Source: an uncultured Collinsella sp. (GTDB lineage: Bacteria; Actinomycetota; Coriobacteriia; Coriobacteriales; Coriobacteriaceae). From it: a stretch of 64,000 nucleotides of DNA. Location: NCBI GenBank assembly GCA_902472315.1, contig CABRNM010000001.1, positions 210,532 through 274,531 of the forward strand. The letters are read 5' to 3'. Each line of letters starts with the position of its first letter. Positions within the stretch are counted from its first letter, which is position 1. Made by a program: the position numbers and the translations under genes. Positions 17,015 to 26,459 of this stretch are shown piece after piece. The notes below the pieces were generated by a model. It saw only the letters and a program-made list of their open reading frames with translations. It ran no database searches and was not told the origin of the DNA.

Positions 17015-19492
17015 ATGGAATCGTTGTACCGAAAGTATCGCCCGCTCACCTTCGACTCCGTGGTGGGCCAGCAGCATATCGTCTCGACGCTCGAGCACGC
17101 CATCACCGAGGGGCGCCTGTCCCACGCCTACCTGTTCTGCGGACCGCGCGGCACGGGCAAGACCACCATGGCGCGTATTCTTGCCAAGGCGCTGCTTTGC
17201 CGCAATGCCGAGGCGGCGCGCGCCGAGGGTGCGAGCGGCTGCATGCCCGACGGCACCTGTGAGGAATGCGAGCTCATCGCCGAGGGCAACCACCCCGATG
17301 TCTACGAGCTCGATGCCGCAAGCCGTACCGGCGTAGACAACGTGCGCGAGGAGATCATCAACTCCGTCAACTTTGCCCCGGTGCGCGGCAAGTACAAGAT
17401 TTATATCATCGACGAGGTCCACATGCTCACAACGGCGGCGTTTAACGCGCTGCTCAAGACGCTCGAGGAGCCGCCGGCACACGTGATCTTTGTGTTGTGC
17501 ACCACCGACCCGCAAAAGATTCTGGAGACCATTCTCTCACGCTGCCAGCGCTTCGATTTCCACCGCATCGGCAACGAGGATATCGAGCATCGCCTGTCTT
17601 ACGTGTGCGAGCAGGAGGGCTTCGATTACGACGACGAGGCACTCGCCATTGTGGCGCGCCATGCCAAGGGCGGTATGCGCGACGCGCTTTCCACGCTGGA
17701 GCAGCTGAGCGTCTTTGGCAACGGTTCTGTGCATGCGGACGACGCCCGCTCGCTTTTGGGCGAGGTTTCGGACCAGATCCTGGGCGAGTTTTCCCGCGCC
17801 ATTGCCGATCGCGATGTTGCCGAGCTCTATGGACTGATCCGTGCGCAGGTCGAGGAGGGCAATGACCTGCTGGAGCTGACGCGCGACCTGGTGGCGCATG
17901 TGCGCGACGTGTACGTTGCCTGCGTTGCCGGTGCCCGTGCCGAGCTGTTTGAGGGCGGCTCCGAGCAGGCCGAGGCGCTTGCTGCCGAGGCCGCTGCCTT
18001 TGGCGAGCATCCTGCCGACCGCCTGGCCCGCGTGCTGACGGTGCTCGACGATGCCGCACTGGAGATGAGGGGCGCGAGCGACGTGCGCCTGGTGCTCGAG
18101 ATTGCCTGCACGCGTCTGGCGCGTCCCGAGGCCGATTTAACGATTGAGGCATTGGCCGAGCGCGTGGCACGCCTGGAGGCCATGATTGCCAACGGCGCCG
18201 TGCCGGCGAGCGTGGCTGCTGCTCAGGCCGCCGCGCCTGCAGCATCCGTACCCGCTGCTGCCCAACAGCCGACGCTCATTTCGGGCGCTCGTGCTGCCGC
18301 TCCGGCGGCATCCGCTGCCCCCGCTGCTACGTCCGCGCGCCAGGGCGGTATGCCTTGGGACCGCGGCGCTGCTGTTCCGGCTGCCCAGCCTGCGACCAAG
18401 TCCGCGGCTCCTGCGCCGGCGCCCAGACCTGTAACGCCTGCACCTCAGCCCGTTGCGGCTCCGGCTTCCGCGCCTGCTGCATCGACCGTGTCGGTGTCCA
18501 AGCCCAACAACGCCGCCCAGGTTGCCGCCGCCGGTGCTGCCGAGACCCCCGCGGTTGAGGACGCCGGCGAGCTCCAGCGCAAATGGGCCGAGGTCGTCGA
18601 GCGCGTCAAGGCTCGTCAGGCCTCCTACGCAGGGCTTTTGCTCAACGCCCGCGCCACGGCCGACGACGGCTCCAAGCTCACGGTCTCGTTCCCCGCGGGT
18701 TCGACTTTTGCCATCAAGATGCTCGGTCGCGCCGATACGCAGTCGGTGGTCCTGCCGACGGTCTGCGCGGTCTTCGGTCGTCGTACCGTCGACTATGTCC
18801 TGGATGGGGGTGGCACGCCGGCTCCTCAACATGAGGAGCATTCTCCATCTGCACGGGCTGCGGTATCTGCGGACCCGCAACCCGTGTCCTCGGTGCCCCC
18901 TGCATCCTCGAGCGCCAGCGCGACGCAGCCAAAAGCGGCGCCGGTAGCGGCACCGACCCCGTCGGCGCCTGAACCCGCTGCGCCCAAACCGGCTGCTCCG
19001 ATCCCCGCGCCCAAGTCCGCTGCCGCGCCTGCGCCCAAGTCATCCGACCTGGCCAAGGCCCCTTGGCTGCGCTCCGACAACCCTGCCGGTGCTCCTGCCA
19101 CGGGCAAGCTCCCGACCGAGCCCGCGCCCCGAGCGCCCGAGCGCGCGTCCGTCCCCATGGCTCAGCCGCCTGCGCAGGCTGCGCCATGGGAATCCGAGCA
19201 GGTGCCCTACGACGATGCTATGGTCGGTGGTTTTGCTGCCGATGCCGGCGGGGACAATCTGCCCCCGTTCGACGTGCCGGGTGCGGCGTCCGCGACCAAG
19301 GCCGCTGCTGTGGCACCCGCAGCCTCTGCAAACGACGACGTCCCCGCCGCTCCCTGGGAATCCAATCCCGGTGCTGGCAGCCCCTTCGGCCATCAGGGCG
19401 CAGCCCCGAGCATCCCGCAGACCGAGGACGAGGCCAAGGCCCTCATCCGCAGCGTCTTCGGTCAGTCCACCATCTTCAAGCCGGTGGAGTAA
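17015..19492 (+). CDS. dnaX: DNA polymerase III subunit gamma/tau
   Basis: This 825-residue protein is the clamp-loader ATPase of the replicase. It begins with the conserved MESLYRKYRP and has Walker A GPRGTGKTT near residue 45, a zinc-binding set of Cys around residues 64-85, Walker B IYIIDEVHML near 130 and the sensor region TTDPQKI. Residues beyond about 370 are mainly long Ala/Pro-rich linkers with one folded segment near 520-600 (GELQRKWAEVVERVKAR). GGGGGAG precedes ATG 17015; the frame stays open well upstream but that part lies over the divergent gene. ybaB and recR follow about 840 bases on, a common grouping. Confidence 0.95.
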   Translation: MESLYRKYRPLTFDSVVGQQHIVSTLEHAITEGRLSHAYLFCGPRGTGKTTMARILAKALLCRNAEAARAEGASGCMPDGTCEECELIAEGNHPDVYELDAASRTGVDNVREEIINSVNFAPVRGKYKIYIIDEVHMLTTAAFNALLKTLEEPPAHVIFVLCTTDPQKILETILSRCQRFDFHRIGNEDIEHRLSYVCEQEGFDYDDEALAIVARHAKGGMRDALSTLEQLSVFGNGSVHADDARSLLGEVSDQILGEFSRAIADRDVAELYGLIRAQVEEGNDLLELTRDLVAHVRDVYVACVAGARAELFEGGSEQAEALAAEAAAFGEHPADRLARVLTVLDDAALEMRGASDVRLVLEIACTRLARPEADLTIEALAERVARLEAMIANGAVPASVAAAQAAAPAASVPAAAQQPTLISGARAAAPAASAAPAATSARQGGMPWDRGAAVPAAQPATKSAAPAPAPRPVTPAPQPVAAPASAPAASTVSVSKPNNAAQVAAAGAAETPAVEDAGELQRKWAEVVERVKARQASYAGLLLNARATADDGSKLTVSFPAGSTFAIKMLGRADTQSVVLPTVCAVFGRRTVDYVLDGGGTPAPQHEEHSPSARAAVSADPQPVSSVPPASSSASATQPKAAPVAAPTPSAPEPAAPKPAAPIPAPKSAAAPAPKSSDLAKAPWLRSDNPAGAPATGKLPTEPAPRAPERASVPMAQPPAQAAPWESEQVPYDDAMVGGFAADAGGDNLPPFDVPGAASATKAAAVAPAASANDDVPAAPWESNPGAGSPFGHQGAAPSIPQTEDEAKALIRSVFGQSTIFKPVE

Positions 19493-19513
19493 CCGTGCGG
19501 GCGGGTATGCTGC

Positions 19514-19987
19514 TCAAGAAGAGATCTCTTTGTCCGGGCGCATCTGTATTTCGGACATGTGTAGTGTGGTGTCGCGTATATCGCATTCGAGCAGGCAGGT
19601 GCGTGACGGTCGGCCTAGGGTGCTGAGGTCGATACGATACGTCGCGTGGCTGTCCGTGTGCTCGACTTGCTCGGCGTTGACGGTTGCTCCGATTGTCAAT
19701 AAAGAGCCCGGTTCGGCATCGACAATCTTGAAGTCCTTTATCTTGACCTTGAACTCTTGGTAGAGGGACGGGCTGTTGTAGTAAACAGTTCGGGTTCCAT
19801 CGGTGCACTCATCGGTCGCTTCCCATTTGACGACGGGTTGGTCCGAGCTGGCTATCAGCAGTTCTGCTCCAAAGGCTATAGCATGGGTGATGACAACCAG
19901 CAATGCCCAGCCGACAAAGAGATAGAGAACCACATATGCAACGGGGTGTTTTGAGCGGATGTTTTGGAGCGCGTCGGGGGCATTCAT
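19514..19987 (-). CDS. Hypothetical single-pass membrane protein
   Basis: The 157-residue protein has a membrane helix at about 18-42 and a predicted extracellular beta-rich domain. It has no family I recognise. ATG 19987 is preceded by GGAGGTG. It is convergent with dnaX (21 bases between stops) and has a lower GC content than its neighbours, which suggests an insertion between dnaX and ybaB. Confidence 0.7.
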   Translation of the reverse strand: MNAPDALQNIRSKHPVAYVVLYLFVGWALLVVITHAIAFGAELLIASSDQPVVKWEATDECTDGTRTVYYNSPSLYQEFKVKIKDFKIVDAEPGSLLTIGATVNAEQVEHTDSHATYRIDLSTLGRPSRTCLLECDIRDTTLHMSEIQMRPDKEISS

Positions 19988-20328
19988 GGGGGCACCTCCA
20001 AATTGCTGTCTGTGACAATCAAATTATACCCTGCCATCATGAGCGCCGCCTCGAGCAGCGGTTCGGCATTTTGTTATCTAGCTGGATGCAGAAAATGTCG
20101 GATTCCGGCTCTACAAGATTTAGCTTTCAATATTATGCAGATGCGAATTATTCAACTTCGCATAATCTTTGGGTGCGGTTTGCACTCCAGGACATGTATA
20201 TCGACTGAGGTAACACGTCCGCCCCGCTCTCTCGCCGCGCGCCGTGGTACGATTTTTGAGTTTGAAAGTCCTGCCGTGCTCCGGCTGCCCTTGCAGCTCG
20301 GCGTGCGGCCGCACGTAAAGGAGCCATC
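19988..20328 (+). other. Intergenic region upstream of ybaB
   Basis: This 340-base region is AT-rich in its middle part and holds no coding frame with a ribosome site. It must contain the ybaB promoter, but no clear -35/-10 pair stands out. A signal recognition particle RNA, often found near dnaX-ybaB-recR, was sought here and not seen. Confidence 0.4.
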
Positions 20329-20649
20329 ATGGCCGGTATGAACATGCAGCAGATGATGAAGCAGGCTCGCAAGATGCAGGAGCAGCTTGCCGCCGCGCAG
20401 GAGAACCTCAAGTCCCAGACCGTCGACGCCTCTGCCGGCGGCGGCATGGTCAAGGTGACCGTTAACGGCGAGATGGAGCTCGTCAACCTCACCATCGATC
20501 CCGATGCGCTCGATCCCGAGGACGTCGATATGCTGCAGGATATGATCATGGCTGCCGTCAACGAGGCCGTCCGCGGCGTCAACGAGCTCGCCAACAAGCA
20601 GATGGGCGCCATCACCGGCGGCCTCAACATCCCGGGCATGCCGTTCTAA
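20329..20649 (+). CDS. YbaB/EbfC family nucleoid-associated protein
   Basis: This 106-residue protein has the family layout: a Met/Gln-rich N-terminal helix (MQQMMKQARKMQEQL), a central beta sheet with GGGMVKVTVNGEMELV, and a C-terminal helix with AAVNEAVRGVNELA. The family forms dimers that bind DNA. It lies 13 bases before recR, the standard dnaX-ybaB-recR order. AAAGGAG precedes the start. Confidence 0.95.
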   Translation: MAGMNMQQMMKQARKMQEQLAAAQENLKSQTVDASAGGGMVKVTVNGEMELVNLTIDPDALDPEDVDMLQDMIMAAVNEAVRGVNELANKQMGAITGGLNIPGMPF

Positions 20650-20662
20650 GACACGCATATAT

Positions 20663-21259
20663 ATGAGTGCGAATCACAGTCTGCAAAAACTGCTCGATGA
20701 ACTGGGCCGTCTGCCGGGCATTGGTCCCAAGTCGGCCCAGCGCATCGCCTATTACCTGCTCGAGGCCGATGCCGAGGAGGCCCGCCGCCTGGCCGAGGCC
20801 ATTCTGGAGGTTAAGCAGGAGGTCCACTTTTGCAGCCGTTGCTTTAACTACGCCACGGCCGACGAGTGCTCCATCTGCCAGGACCCGATGCGCGATACCA
20901 CTCGTATTTGCGTGGTGGGCGAGCCGCGCGACGTCCAGGCGATCGAGCGCACGGGCAGCTACCACGGCCTGTACCATGTGCTGGGCGGCGTGATTAGCCC
21001 CATGGACAAGATTGGCCCTGAGCAGTTGCACATCCGCGAGCTGCTGGCGCGTCTGGGCCACGAGGATATCCATGAGGTCATCATCGCCACCAACCCCAAT
21101 ATTGAGGGCGAGACCACGGCGAGCTATCTGGCCCGTACCATCAAGCCGTTGGGCGTCGAGGTGTCGCGTCTGGCAAGCGGCCTTCCCGTGGGCGGCGACT
21201 TGGAGTATGCCGACGAGCTTACGCTTGGCCGCGCCATCGAGGCCCGTCGCGCGATTTAG
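20663..21259 (+). CDS. recR: Recombination mediator protein RecR
   Basis: The 198-residue protein works with RecF and RecO to load RecA at single-strand gaps. It shows the helix-hairpin-helix LPGIGPKSAQR (residues 17-27), a zinc finger with CSRC and CSIC, the Toprim region with VVGEPRD and TNPNIEGETTA, and the C-terminal RLASGLPVGGDLEYADELTL. Length and order of motifs match the family. The ribosome site is weak, so translation may depend on the upstream ybaB. Confidence 0.97.
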   Translation: MSANHSLQKLLDELGRLPGIGPKSAQRIAYYLLEADAEEARRLAEAILEVKQEVHFCSRCFNYATADECSICQDPMRDTTRICVVGEPRDVQAIERTGSYHGLYHVLGGVISPMDKIGPEQLHIRELLARLGHEDIHEVIIATNPNIEGETTASYLARTIKPLGVEVSRLASGLPVGGDLEYADELTLGRAIEARRAI

Positions 21260-21289
21260 GTGGCGAGTCTGCTCCTGCCGTATGTTTTC

Positions 21290-21340
21290 CTCACAGTTGC
21301 ACGGGGTAGTCATAATTTCCCCGTGCGACTGTGAGTTTGT
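21290..21340 (+). terminator. Terminator of ybaB-recR
   Basis: CTCACAGTTGCACGGGG (21290-21306) is inverted at 21319-21335 with a single G-T wobble, followed by TTTGTTGTG. Confidence 0.75.
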
Positions 21341-21465
21341 TGTGCAACAAAGATACTTCGTATCCGCTTATCGCATGGATGCTTCCGCTCGCATCCTTAA
21401 TTTGCCCATTCGTTGCGCAACCTTTTGGGTTCGCTGATACACTCAAATATGGATTTGAATGAATG

Positions 21466-21490
21466 CGCCGCTTCTGAGCGGCGTGTTTTT
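21466..21490 (+). terminator. Hairpin with T tract in the leader of the second kinase operon
   Basis: CGCCGC (21466-21471) pairs with GCGGCG (21478-21483), followed by TGTTTTTG. It lies immediately before the ribosome site GGAGGAG of the next gene. It could end upstream transcription or act as an attenuator. Confidence 0.5.
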
Positions 21491-21505
21491 GTTGGAGGAG
21501 AACGC

Positions 21506-22411
21506 ATGCGGCCCGGTGGCACTCAGACAAAGCGCGGCGCCGCGGTGCGCATGCGACGCCGACTGGGCTTGGCGCCGCGGGCGTACGCACTGCTATCGTG
21601 CTCGCTGGTGCTGGTCATAGTTGGCGTTTCTGCCTATGGCATGACCGTGCCGTCCATGATGCAGGCGCATGCCGCACGCGAACCGCGCGTGGGGCATGAG
21701 GTCAAAAGTGATCTGGGTACCACGACTGGATATGCTTGGGCAAGTGTGGTCGCGCATATTGTGTTTGGCACCGACGATGCGGATGGCGCCGAGGCCCCGG
21801 ACAACGAAGTCACGCTTGCCAATGGCAAAACCATCGTGCTCACCAACACCAAGATCATCGATCGGTTGTCCAACAATAGCGTGGCGGCAACGGTGAATAA
21901 GGTCGAGCAGCAGAAGGAGCAGGACGCCCAGCAGTCCGGAAAGCCCGGTAGCTCGGATACTTCTGGCTCCGGCTCGGATTCATCGAGTTCGGGCGGCGGC
22001 TCTGGGTCGGGTTCCTCTACCGGAGGGTCTGGAAACGGCGGCCCGACGGGCGGCAACACTGACAACGATGCAAACTCCGGTGGCCTTTCCGCTGCTGAGG
22101 AAGAGAGCATTCACAGTTGGCTTGTGAACAAGTACAACATGCTCGACGGCTATGTTTCTCGTGCCAATGACGTGGTCTCGACCTATAACTCTACGGGAGA
22201 TCCCAGGCCGTGCGACAGCCTGGTCGGGGAGATGTTTGTCATTCGAGCCGAGTTCGGTCGTCAGACATTTTCGCCCCGGTCAAAGTGGTATCAGCAGTAT
22301 GCCAATCTGTGGGGCTGTTATACCAACCTATGTCAATGGGTCGGCCATTACGGCGATGATGACGTCGCGCTCGGTAACTTCAACAATAACGTGGCGGCGC
22401 TTGCCCTATGA
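21506..22411 (+). CDS. Membrane-anchored secreted protein with Gly/Ser linker
   Basis: This 301-residue protein has an Arg-rich N-terminus, one hydrophobic anchor (about 27-50), a region to about 145, a Ser/Gly linker (about 155-200) and a C-terminal domain with three Cys (near residues 230-275). No family is recognised. ATG 21506 follows GGAGGAG. Its stop overlaps the start of the downstream kinase gene by four bases, so it is the first gene of a kinase-FHA operon and may be its sensor or substrate; that role is inference. Confidence 0.75.
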   Translation: MRPGGTQTKRGAAVRMRRRLGLAPRAYALLSCSLVLVIVGVSAYGMTVPSMMQAHAAREPRVGHEVKSDLGTTTGYAWASVVAHIVFGTDDADGAEAPDNEVTLANGKTIVLTNTKIIDRLSNNSVAATVNKVEQQKEQDAQQSGKPGSSDTSGSGSDSSSSGGGSGSGSSTGGSGNGGPTGGNTDNDANSGGLSAAEEESIHSWLVNKYNMLDGYVSRANDVVSTYNSTGDPRPCDSLVGEMFVIRAEFGRQTFSPRSKWYQQYANLWGCYTNLCQWVGHYGDDDVALGNFNNNVAALAL

Positions 22412-24252
22412 TGACCGATCTTGCATCCACCACACCACAATCGCTCGGTCGCGATCCCATGGTCGGCCTGCGCCTTGCGCGTGTCGACGGGTTTGAGCCG
22501 GCCATTGCGCTCGGTCAGGACGAACTGCCTGCCTATCTGCGTCGTTTTACGATGCTGTTTGCCGACGATGCCACCATGCGCCGTGGCGGTATCGGCCGCG
22601 TGACGCGTGCCGTCAACGCCCAAGGCGAGGCCGTGGCGCTCAAGCAGCTTATCTTGCCGACACGCGATGAGTTTGACGACGATGAAGCTCACGAGGCGCT
22701 GGTCGCTAAGTTCAAGGCGGCGTTTCGCGAGGAATATGAATGCCACCGCGCCCTTTCGGGCCTCAAGGGCTTTCCCCGTCTCTATGGCTGGGGCGAGGTC
22801 GACGGTGTGCCTGCAATTGTCATGGAATGGGTCGAGGGCGAGACGCTTGCCCGCTTGCGTTCGCGACTTGCCGTGGACGATGCCGGACGCCTGTCGCCGC
22901 TTGTGGCGGCGCGTCTGGGTCGCGACCTGTTCGATCTGCTCTGCCGTATGAGCCTGGTGGGCGAGGGCTTTGTCCATCGCGATATCTCGCCCGCTAATAT
23001 TATGGTGCGCACGGCGCGTCTACCGCTTGACCGGCAGCTTGCCGAGGGCACCTTTGACCTGTGCCTGATCGACTTTGGCTCGTCGCTGGCGCTTGAGCCT
23101 GCGTCGGCCGTGGCCGGTACCGGCGGCAAGGCGTCGTTTACGGAGCGTTATGCCACGCTGCGTCGCGCGACGGTTGCCTATGCCCCGCCCGAGATGCTCA
23201 CCGACGATATTCCCGACCTGCGCGCTTTGCGTATGTCGCCGGCGATCGACGTCTATGCCGCGGCAAGCACGGTTTACGAGCTCATTGCCGGCGTCGCGCC
23301 ATACGAAGCCGCGCCGGGCACTTCGGGCACCTCGGGTTCGCGCAAAAGGACGCGCGACATCGCGAGCCCCTACCGTCTCAAAATGGACACGCGGCCCGAC
23401 TATCCCATTGGTGCCCATGCGCCCGGTTGTGATTTGACTCAGCTGCTTCGTCGTGAGCCCGATGTGGCGCTCGCCGCGGCCGAGCAGGCCCAGCAGCTAG
23501 GGCTTGAGCCGGATTCCGAAGAGCTACGCGATGCGCTGGCGTTTGTCGATGCCCAGCTGTTCGACGTGGTGATGGCCTGTCTGTCCAGCCATCAAAAAGA
23601 TCGTCCCGAGCCGGCGGCGGTCGAGGCGGCGCTCTCGGCGTTTTGTGACCACTATGCGCAAAATGTCGGTCGTTCGCTCCGCGGCGAGCCGCTCACGCCG
23701 TGCCCCATGGATGCGTCTGGCCGCGCGGTTCGTCGCGCGCTGATGGTCGGCGCGACGGTCGTCTGTGGCGTGGTTTGGGCTGTGGTCGTGGTTTCGGCCG
23801 CGCTGCTGGCGTCGGGCGCCCGCGTGACGGCGACTTTGGGATCGCTCGTGTGGTCTGGGACGCTACCGGGTATTATTGCCGCACTGGCGTTGGCGCTGCC
23901 AGGCATAGCCGGCGTTACCGCGGGGGCACTTGCGCGCAATCGGCGCTCGGGGTTCCTGCAGGGTGTGCTTGCGCTTTCTGCCTGCGAGGTTCCAGTACTG
24001 GTTGTGGCTGCATGTAGCGTATTTTCCCAACGCGCCGTGATGGGCGGCCTTGTTGCCGCTCTGGTTGCAACCTATACGCTTACGTGGTTTTTGCTTGCGA
24101 TGGGCTTTGCCTTTGAACTTCCCGTTTCGGCACCGCGACGCACAAAAGCCCAGATGGCGACTCCGCTTGCCGGTGGAGCCGCAGCTGCCCGTACTTTTGG
24201 CGGACCTGTCGAAGTATCGTCCGATTCTATTTCTACGACTAAGGAGGCCTAG
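22408..24252 (+). CDS. Serine/threonine protein kinase with C-terminal membrane helices
   Basis: The 614-residue protein has a kinase domain in residues about 45-410. Visible are a glycine-rich loop (RRGGIGRV), Lys in VALKQL, the catalytic loop VHRDISPANIM and DFGSS. Between lobes it has a large insertion and a long loop near residue 300 rich in Ser/Gly. The final 170 residues contain four hydrophobic helices. No PASTA domain is present. The start overlaps the previous stop (ATGATGA) and the FHA gene begins 3 bases after this stop, so all three are one operon. Confidence 0.88.
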   Translation: MMTDLASTTPQSLGRDPMVGLRLARVDGFEPAIALGQDELPAYLRRFTMLFADDATMRRGGIGRVTRAVNAQGEAVALKQLILPTRDEFDDDEAHEALVAKFKAAFREEYECHRALSGLKGFPRLYGWGEVDGVPAIVMEWVEGETLARLRSRLAVDDAGRLSPLVAARLGRDLFDLLCRMSLVGEGFVHRDISPANIMVRTARLPLDRQLAEGTFDLCLIDFGSSLALEPASAVAGTGGKASFTERYATLRRATVAYAPPEMLTDDIPDLRALRMSPAIDVYAAASTVYELIAGVAPYEAAPGTSGTSGSRKRTRDIASPYRLKMDTRPDYPIGAHAPGCDLTQLLRREPDVALAAAEQAQQLGLEPDSEELRDALAFVDAQLFDVVMACLSSHQKDRPEPAAVEAALSAFCDHYAQNVGRSLRGEPLTPCPMDASGRAVRRALMVGATVVCGVVWAVVVVSAALLASGARVTATLGSLVWSGTLPGIIAALALALPGIAGVTAGALARNRRSGFLQGVLALSACEVPVLVVAACSVFSQRAVMGGLVAALVATYTLTWFLLAMGFAFELPVSAPRRTKAQMATPLAGGAAAARTFGGPVEVSSDSISTTKEA

Positions 24253-24255
24253 GTC

Positions 24256-25194
24256 ATGGCATCTCAAGTTGAGCTCACCCCATGCGGGGCCATGTTTGAC
24301 ATCTTTAAGCGCGCGGCGCATCTGAGCCATATCGAGCTGTGCGGCTTGGTGCTTTCGTCCCGTCCGCTCGCCGACGGCCGCAGCCCGCAGAGCCGAGCCG
24401 CCGATCGCTCTTGGGTTTCCCGCTTTATCGTTCGCGCGCCGGTCGGCACGCTTCAGCAGCGCTACTTTGCCGAATACGGTACCTCGGCTGCGCGTATTAT
24501 GTCGCAACTGGCCCTGCGCCAGCGAAATCCCATGGACTCCACGGCTGTGATCAATATGGTGTGCGGTCCTGCAGGTGAACCGATGGTACGCGCGCTCGAA
24601 GAGTGCCACCAGGACACGAATCTCTATCGCAACGCGCTCGATCGCCTGTCCCAGGCGGCGGAACTCATGCCCGCCGAGCGCGCCGAGGCCGTGTTGGTGC
24701 TGTTTGTCGCCGTCGGTTGTTCGGCGGATGTGCGGTCCTCGGTGAACTATGCCATCGACTACGCGCACGCGACCTGTGGCGGAGGCACCTCCACGCCGCG
24801 TTCGCTTGGCATGTCGATGACCGCAGGCGAGCGCGAACCCGCCCCGGCGCACCCCTTGGGCTTGCTGCGCGTGCAAAACAGTTTTGTCGTGAGCGCCCCG
24901 CGCTGGATTCAGCCGAGTGAGCGGGGTGTTGAGATTGGCGCGCTGGCCACTGGTGAGGGCGATATTACCGACGTCGGCGACGATGTCTCGGCCCGCCATG
25001 CCCATATCTGGTGCGATGCTCAAAATATCTGGCACGTCGAGGACTTGTCGTCCACCAACGGAACCGTGGTGGTAAACGGGGCCACGCGCGTCTGCATTCA
25101 GGTCGAGCCCGGCCGTTCCGCCCAACTCAATCCCGGCGACGAGCTCAAGCTCGGCGAATCCACTACCTACGCCATCCTCTTCGGTGCTCTCTAG
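24256..25194 (+). CDS. FHA-domain protein
   Basis: This 312-residue soluble protein has a helical N-terminal part (about 1-175) of unknown type and a C-terminal FHA domain (about 205-312) with SARHAHIWC, LSSTNGTVVVN and GDELKLGESTTYAI. It should bind phosphothreonine made by the kinase encoded just upstream. GGAGG precedes ATG 24256. The last 145 codons and 110 downstream bases are present again, in diverged form, at 31511-32036. Confidence 0.88.
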   Translation: MASQVELTPCGAMFDIFKRAAHLSHIELCGLVLSSRPLADGRSPQSRAADRSWVSRFIVRAPVGTLQQRYFAEYGTSAARIMSQLALRQRNPMDSTAVINMVCGPAGEPMVRALEECHQDTNLYRNALDRLSQAAELMPAERAEAVLVLFVAVGCSADVRSSVNYAIDYAHATCGGGTSTPRSLGMSMTAGEREPAPAHPLGLLRVQNSFVVSAPRWIQPSERGVEIGALATGEGDITDVGDDVSARHAHIWCDAQNIWHVEDLSSTNGTVVVNGATRVCIQVEPGRSAQLNPGDELKLGESTTYAILFGAL

Positions 25195-25304
25195 CCGGCA
25201 GATAGGGACGTTTCTTTTCTGCCGGCACTTGGGGACACTCCTCGGCGCGCCAGAGCCAGTCGCCCGGGGATGGAGGGGCCATTTTGGCCCTTGGCGGTCA
25301 GTCG
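24768..25304 (+). repeat. Long direct repeat, left copy (FHA gene end plus downstream sequence)
   Basis: This segment matches 31511-32036 in the same orientation, with many substitutions and small indels. It covers the FHA domain, the stop, a small palindrome (GCCGGCAGA at 25194-25202 against TCTGCCGGC at 25218-25226) and the sequence up to CTTGGCGGTCA. The two copies bracket the 6-kb RiPP island. Confidence 0.85.
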
Positions 25305-25479
25305 GGGCGAAACTAGAAGATCTTTCCGATTCGCGGCTGTTCATGCTTGTAGAGCATCTAAAACAATAGGATGTTATTCTGGAATATGCCGGGTGCGTGA
25401 ACTTGCCTGTCTTAGCCTTAATAAGGTATAGGGGAGTTTGGCTCAGGGGTTCCGTCTTGTTCTTCAGCGCAGTATTGTG

Positions 25480-26144
25480 GGACAGATTTGCTGAGATTGG
25501 CGCCTTACACCGCAGAGCGCACGGAAGGCTCTCGATTTGTGTTCTGGCCCCAGAATACAGGGCCTGATACTTACCAACTGTGGCATGGATGTAACATCTG
25601 TAGAAATCAACCCTTTTGTTGTCGACCTTTGTAAGAAAAACACTGCCATCAACTCTTTGGATGACGAAACTAGGGTGCTTGAGGGGAGCCTTTACTCCCC
25701 TCTGAGAGATGACTCATGTTTTTCGCTTGTCGTTGTGAATCCTCCGTTACTGCCGATTCCGGATGAGATTCCTTATCCCTTCGTTTGAGATGGAGGACAA
25801 TCGGGTCTGGATAAAACACTTCGTATTCTTAAGGGTGGCGATACGCATTTAGAGAAAAACGGTAAATACTGCTAATAGGGGTGACGACGATGGTGCAGGG
25901 GCGACCCGCGATGCTCTCATCAATACGTCGGATACTTGGGAAATCAGGTCTAGATGCATGTATGATGATGCTGTGTGGCTATTCAATTAATCCGCGTTCC
26001 GAATGGGTGCAGGGTATAGCTGCGACATCGTATGCTTTTGACCCGGCGCGATACTCAGATATTTCTGAGGCGGTTGACGAAGTTTATACGCACTATGCCG
26101 CGCAAGGCGTTTCGGAAGTTTGCACATCTACGTTACGGGCTTAG
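25480..26144 (+). pseudogene. Decayed class I SAM-dependent methyltransferase
   Basis: The frame at about 25531-25788 reads LDLCSGP (SAM-binding motif I), then MDVTSVEINPF and VVVNPPLLPIPDE, the NPP motif of PrmC/HemK-like methyltransferases. A TGA interrupts it at 25786, the frame continues as DGGQSGLDKTLRILKGG to a TAA at 25873, and a further frame at 25881-26144 looks like the remaining C-terminal part. Sequence before 25531 appears in another frame. At least one frameshift and two stops make it nonfunctional. It is AT-richer than the core genome and may have belonged to the adjacent RiPP cluster. Confidence 0.6.
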
Positions 26145-26268
26145 GTTTCTTCAAGCGAGCAGGCCGGTTGCGTTATTTCGAGCGATTTTTCTAGTCTAGA
26201 CGACAAAAGGCAAAGGATTTGATGGGTATAAAACGCGGACGTTTGTGGGCGGATGCTCAAATCTATTG

Positions 26269-26314
26269 TGGCAATCGGGCGGTTGAAAAAGATATTTCAA
26301 CCGCCCGATTGCCA
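26269..26314 (+). repeat. Perfect 20-bp hairpin upstream of the ABC transporter
   Basis: TGGCAATCGGGCGGTTGAAA (26269-26288) is inverted without mismatch at 26295-26314, with a 6-base loop. No T tract follows in the plus direction. It lies 145 bases before the ABC transporter start, in an otherwise empty stretch from 26145 to 26459. Confidence 0.8.
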
Positions 26315-26459
26315 GGTTCGTCGGAGGAGATGTCCGATTCCGACTCTCTTGTAGGAAGAGCTTGAGATCGTATTGGCCCAAGGCAATCTTAAAGCAGTCT
26401 CATTGGCAAATCTTCGCTCCTGTTGTGTTGAGGTGTAAGGTATCAGTGATTGATGTTTT

